Notes under the pieces: generated by a model
Told to the model about the DNA's origin: nothing
Seen by the model: the letters and a program-made list of their open reading frames with translations, nothing else
The model's database searches: none
NCBI GenBank assembly: GCA_029891385.1
Contig: CM057228.1
Coordinates: 29,454,214 to 29,518,213 of the forward strand
Length of the DNA: 64,000 nt
Reading direction: 5' to 3'
Source of the DNA: Erythroxylum novogranatense
Taxonomy: Eukaryota > Streptophyta > Magnoliopsida > Malpighiales > Erythroxylaceae
Shown here: positions 60,143 to 64,000 of the stretch, piece after piece
Layout: every line of letters starts with the position of its first letter
Numbering within the stretch: the first letter of the stretch is position 1
Translations under genes and position numbers: made by a program

Positions 60143-61494
60143 ACTAACGAAAATAGACAGTCTCACGATTGCGAGACCCCTTAGTCTTCCGCAGTCAGCA
60201 CGTTTTGTTTTTAGTTTTATAATTAGTAATGTTATTATATTAAAAACCTTTTTATTATTTAATGTACTTATTCAGATTATTATTATCATATTCCTTATCA
60301 TTATTTAATTATCATTTCCTTATATTTTGTTATTTTAGAAATAATTTTGGGAATTATTATAAGTTGTGCTAATTTAATATTCCTTATTAATATTCACCAT
60401 TATATTATTATTACATATATTAATAGTAAATATACTAAAAATATATATAAGATTTATAATAATAAGTATATAAACTAAATTAGAAAATAATAATAATAAT
60501 AATAAATTATCAGAATAATTAAATTAATAAAAATACTATATTTAATAATCGAAGAAGAAAATTAATAATAATAAACAATTTTATAATAATAATAGAAATA
60601 AAGATACATGCATTTAATCATAAAAAGGTATTTCGTAATAATAATAATACTAATATTAATAATAAATATAATTACAAAATTAATGAGATTTATAATAATA
60701 AATATATATACTCAAGTCGGAAACCAATAATAATAATAATTAATAATGATAAGGATAATTAAATTAATCAAAATAATAAAGTTAATAATAATGAGAAGAA
60801 AATTAGTAATTATAACAAATTTCACAATAATTATAGACAATAAAATAATTAATAAATTTAATAATCATAACGAATAATAATAATAATTATTATAGAAATA
60901 ATATTAATAATAATATTATTATTATAATTAATATATTATTAAGAATAATAGTTAGTAGATAATTGATAAATATCAAAATTTTAAACAATTAAATTATTAA
61001 CAATAATTAAATTATTTAGTTATTGATTATAATAAGGAATATCATTAAATTCTGATTATTATTAATTTTGTTCTTAATAAGAATAACGATAAAACAAAAA
61101 ACAAAAAATTTTTGTTTTGGATTTGGTTATTATTAATGTTGAGGAAACACAAAATGGTTTTGGTTTAGCAAAGCTGGCTTCGTTTTTGGCTGCATGAACA
61201 ACGCTTGTGGATGGGTCCCATCCTCTGTCTGTCCAAGTTTACTCTCCTCTGTCCATTTAATTGAAAAACGACGACGTTGTATTGTTAGACAGAATAAAAC
61301 AGAGTAGCGTTGGACAGAGGATCTGGACTTAAATTCTGGGATTCCACCATTATGTTCATTCTTTTGAAGTGCAAACTCTGTACTAATATGATGGTTGAAA
61401 TGCATGTCTCTTCAATTTATATCGAATGTACAATCTATCAAAGGAATTTAGCCGGCCAAGCCTCCTTCTACTTCAATTATTATGAGTTCAATTT

Positions 61495-61881
61495 ATAGGC
61501 AGGTCTTATGAGAGAGTCCAATCCTAAAAGTTAGCTTAAAGAATAAAAGAGTCCATAAGCTTATAAACTCCACGTCAACCTCTTCTTTAACTAATGTGGG
61601 ACAATTAGATCATAACATTCCACTATACTCCTTAGCCAGGCACCCTTGAGTTGGCTGTGTACTAGACCTTTTCTAGCTTCGGGCGAACACTACAATACTA
61701 GCGTCACCAACTGTGACACGAGGACTCGGAAGAGTGATGTTGGCTATGATATCATTTGTTACAAGTCTTATAAGAAAGCCCACCCTAAAAAAAGCTAATT
61801 TAAAAGGTAGGAGAGCCTATAAGCCTATAAACTCCACATCAGCCCTTTATTTGACCGATGTGAGACAATTAGACCATAACA
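61495..61881 (-). mobile_element. TRIM retrotransposon
   Basis: Two repeats of about 123 bp (about 61495-61617 and 61757-61881) share aggtcttat.ag, ctataaactccac.tca and the end catAACA. Between them is about 140 bp with no coding potential. Just before the right repeat, on the minus strand, aatgatatcatagcc resembles the initiator tRNA-Met primer site. A purine-rich tract (ggctaaggagtatagtgg) abuts the left repeat. The flanks attta and atttg are a possible target duplication with one mismatch. The LTRs are diverged. Confidence 0.65.
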
Positions 61882-62480
61882 ATTTGTTAGTTAAATTTTT
61901 CTCTGTTGGTAACTTCATTCTCTCAATAGCTAAAAAGGTACAAATCTTCTTTCAAAATTTTATAAAAGGTCTAATTAGAATATATTAGATTTATAGGCCT
62001 AAGCGAAAAAAATTTGCCATTGTTGATGACCTTTGGTCGTTAATTGAAACTAAAGTTGACATGAAAATGACATGTTGACAAGAGAATAAGATAAAAACCT
62101 ACGAGATGGAAAGATAAATGGAAAAAATCGAAGATGGACGAGATTCGGATGCGATATCAAAGATGATCTATGTAACTAAGTCATGTTAAGTCAAAAGGAA
62201 CAAGAAAGTATTTAACAGTGACTCACATTGTTCCTAACTTAGTTCATGGACTAATGTGATTGTAACATGAACATGCTTAAATAGATCATGCACAAAGATG
62301 ACTCAAAATGACTAACTAAAGGCTCATCAAGGCACTTGTCTTTAAAGATAATGGTGTGGTGACACATGGAAAGAACATGAAATAATAAGTAGGAGCACTT
62401 ATTCAGATAGTAGGAACAAGTAGCGAGATGATATGGTAATGGAGTGGTCATCTTCCAAGTTCATATTTTTCATGTGTTAA
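61882..62480. other. Intergenic DNA, no gene seen
   Basis: Only short frames with no recognisable motif are present. Confidence 0.5.
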
Positions 62481-62483
62481 GTG

Positions 62484-62558
62484 TGGAAGAAGTGTTAACT
62501 CCCTGCTAACTTGGTGGAGTTACTGGAAGAAGTGTTAACTCCCTGCTAACTTGGTGGA
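62484..62558. repeat. 40-bp tandem duplication
   Basis: tggaagaagtgttaactccc...ttggtggag occurs at 62484 and again at 62524, differing only at the end. Confidence 0.95.
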
Positions 62559-62599
62559 CTAGTAGAGAAAATAAGTAGTTTAGCTTATTTGGTCTCTAA

Positions 62600-63100
62600 A
62601 CTCTTGTAAGTCTATATGAAATTGTCCTTCTTAATTTATTTAGAGCATTGTTTACATTTAATCATCCGTAAGAGAAAGTTGAGAATTATGTCTAAAAGAT
62701 CTTATTAAGAGTTTTGAGTTGGAAGTTTTTGAGTGATTATTATAAAGTACTTCAAGTTGGAAGTAACTCAAGTCCTTTGTAGTGTTTCTTTGTGAATAGA
62801 TCAATAAAATGTTAGTTTTGTCGTATGTTTATTGTCCCGTTCATTTGATTAAGTTGTGCTAACTACTTGTGTGTTAAGAGTGGTTGAAATACTTAACATA
62901 AGTGGTGCAAGACATTTATAAAAAGATGACTAGTTAGTTGACAATCTTGAAGGTAGCCTCAGTTAGGTTTTCACGTAGGTTTAACTATTGCACGAGGACT
63001 TGGATACTTTTATTTAACTTTATTGTGCTTGAAAATTTTCAATAAAAACTAGTACCAAAGCTCAGTGAGGAGCTCTTTCATTATTCATTTACAATGGTTG
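62600..63100 (+). mobile_element. Possible copia LTR end with primer site
   Basis: tagtaccaaagctcagtgag (63050-63069) resembles the tggtatcagagctc primer site for initiator tRNA-Met. The upstream sequence has LTR-like features (caataaaatg, a late TTTCAATAAA), and an ATG (63092, MVDGSN) follows at the distance expected for gag. The gag frame stops quickly. No second LTR lies in the window, so this is tentative. Confidence 0.3.
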
Positions 63101-64000
63101 ATGGGAGTAATCTTATGGAGAGGGTACATTAAAGGTAATCATTGGTCTTTAGCCCCAATGAATGAGCATCAGTGCTTTTGGTTTCGTACCGTATCGACTG
63201 GAAAATGGTATGAAACTATTGTGTATCATAACAAGTTGCAATACCAGTTAGTATCGGTTAAAATTATCAGTACCAATTATTTATTGGTGGATTTCGTAAA
63301 TTATGAAAAAAAATTTGGACTGCCTCTCTCTCTCTCTTTCTCTCATGATCGTTTATTGCCTCTTTCATTGCACACCTTTACCACCAACTTGCCTCCCAAT
63401 CTCAGTCATTACCACTCATTAGTCGAATGGGCATTAGCTCCCGTAGTCACCACTAGCCAGACATCGTTGCACCGCTCCACTCCCACTCCCACTCCCATGC
63501 CTGATGCCACAGCATCGCACCATTGCTACACCTTATTGTCACACCACCACCACACCTACCTTCCTCTTCTTGGCCTTTGAAGTTTATAAGTCTAACATCT
63601 GATAGTGTTGTGATTTGCTCCTCTTTAAGACTCCAACAATTGATACTTTATTGCCTTTTAGGCTTTAGCCTTTTAGTTTTAGATTGTTTAAATTTGTCTT
63701 GTGAATTCTGAATTGCGTTAGACCCAAATAATGTCAATTGCTTAGATTGTGCACTTATGCTTGTGATTTGTGTGTGTTTGTAATCCAATTTAGATTTTAG
63801 AGTTTAGACAATTACTTAATTAGATTTAATTTGTTTAACATAATCAAATTGTGGATTGTATTATGGCAATTATGGTTTTGTAGTCAAATTCTAGATTGTG
63901 TTGTGGCAATTGTTGCTTTGACTCTCATGATTGGATTGAATTTAGTTAATTTATAACTTATATTGTGTACTTGTGTTTAATAATTACTAATCAATAGTGT
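63101..64000. other. Intergenic DNA at the window end
   Basis: A 171-codon frame (63065-63580) is open but low in complexity (ct-, cac-rich) and resembles no family I know. The last 400 bp contain diverged repeats of caaattgtggattgtattatggcaatt. Confidence 0.4.

Larger units (their letters stand above)
58390..61324. mobile_element. Foldback element, arms about 1.2 kb
   Basis: The left arm (58390 to about 59619) is the inverted copy of the right arm (about 60146 to 61324). Landmarks pair outside-in: agatcctctctccaacg with cgttggacagaggatct; acaacgtcgttg with cgacgacgttgt; gaagccagctttgctaaacc with ggtttagcaaagctggcttc; gtgctgactgcggaagacta with tagtcttccgcagtcagcac. The interior is extremely A+T-rich with (tta)n runs, and the 0.5-kb centre has more repeats. 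No transposase frame exists. No matching flanking duplication was found, so the transposon class (Mutator-like or other) is unknown. Confidence 0.88.

Noticed and set aside
58780..60930. Possible CRISPR-like or satellite array in the repeated TTA region
   Set aside because: It is a microsatellite within a large inverted repeat in plant DNA, with no regular repeat-spacer structure.
63065..63580. 171-codon ORF near the right edge
   Set aside because: Low-complexity Pro/Ser/His composition, no recognisable motif, no splice or promoter context; probably chance.

Overview
The window is nuclear DNA of a flowering plant, most likely a eudicot. The evidence is intron-containing genes with GT..AG introns, plant-type gene families, and dense layers of plant LTR retrotransposons (Cassandra, Ty1/copia, Ty3/gypsy chromoviruses, Tat and Athila types). 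The species cannot be named from the sequence. Three host genes can be reconstructed exon by exon; nearly everything else is transposable elements or AT-rich intergenic DNA.

Layout. 1-514: a Cassandra TRIM carrying a 5S rRNA-like block in its LTR, cut by the window start. About 2.4-9.6 kb: a heavily decayed Ty1/copia element on the minus strand, interrupted by a hAT-like element (3650-5100, itself holding a SINE and an unidentified coding-like fragment) and by a second AT-rich TIR element (about 8.2-9.3 kb). 9866-14639: a copia element with 1.3-kb LTRs in which only gag is recognisable. 15134-23013, minus strand: a complete seven-exon gene for cytosolic glyoxalase II (hydroxyacylglutathione hydrolase, 258 aa). 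Its fifth intron has received a 5.5-kb Reina-like chromovirus (16209-21693), with its target duplication starting only 8 nt inside the 5' splice site.

23429-46829: one 23.4-kb Tat-lineage gypsy element on the minus strand (TSD TATTT, 331-bp LTRs). It has gag, protease, a cut-down reverse transcriptase, RNase H and integrase on the minus strand, and an antisense ORF on the plus strand between pol and the 3' LTR. Later elements are nested in it: a non-autonomous Athila-type element (28388-34478, TSD GATGA), a Tekay/Del-type element lacking recognisable pol (38453-44894, TSD AGATC), and a Tekay-like LTR remnant of unresolved borders (about 25.5-27.9 kb).

46.8-52.5 kb is mostly decayed DNA with a LINE-type zinc-finger remnant and a protein-kinase fragment. 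52761-55331, plus strand: a three-exon gene for a 350-aa protein with a mitochondrial-type N-terminus, two membrane segments and a possible COA1/TIM21-like domain. 56124-58058, minus strand: a four-exon methylesterase of the MES17 type (286 aa), convergent with the previous gene. 58390-61324: a 2.9-kb foldback structure with roughly 1.2-kb inverted arms, starting about 330 bp upstream of the methylesterase. 61495-61881: a small TRIM. The right edge has a possible copia LTR/primer-site remnant and no recognisable gene.

The three host genes show no operon-like or pathway link. The main biology is the interaction between nested retroelements and a housekeeping detoxification gene, plus the non-canonical gene content of the Tat element.
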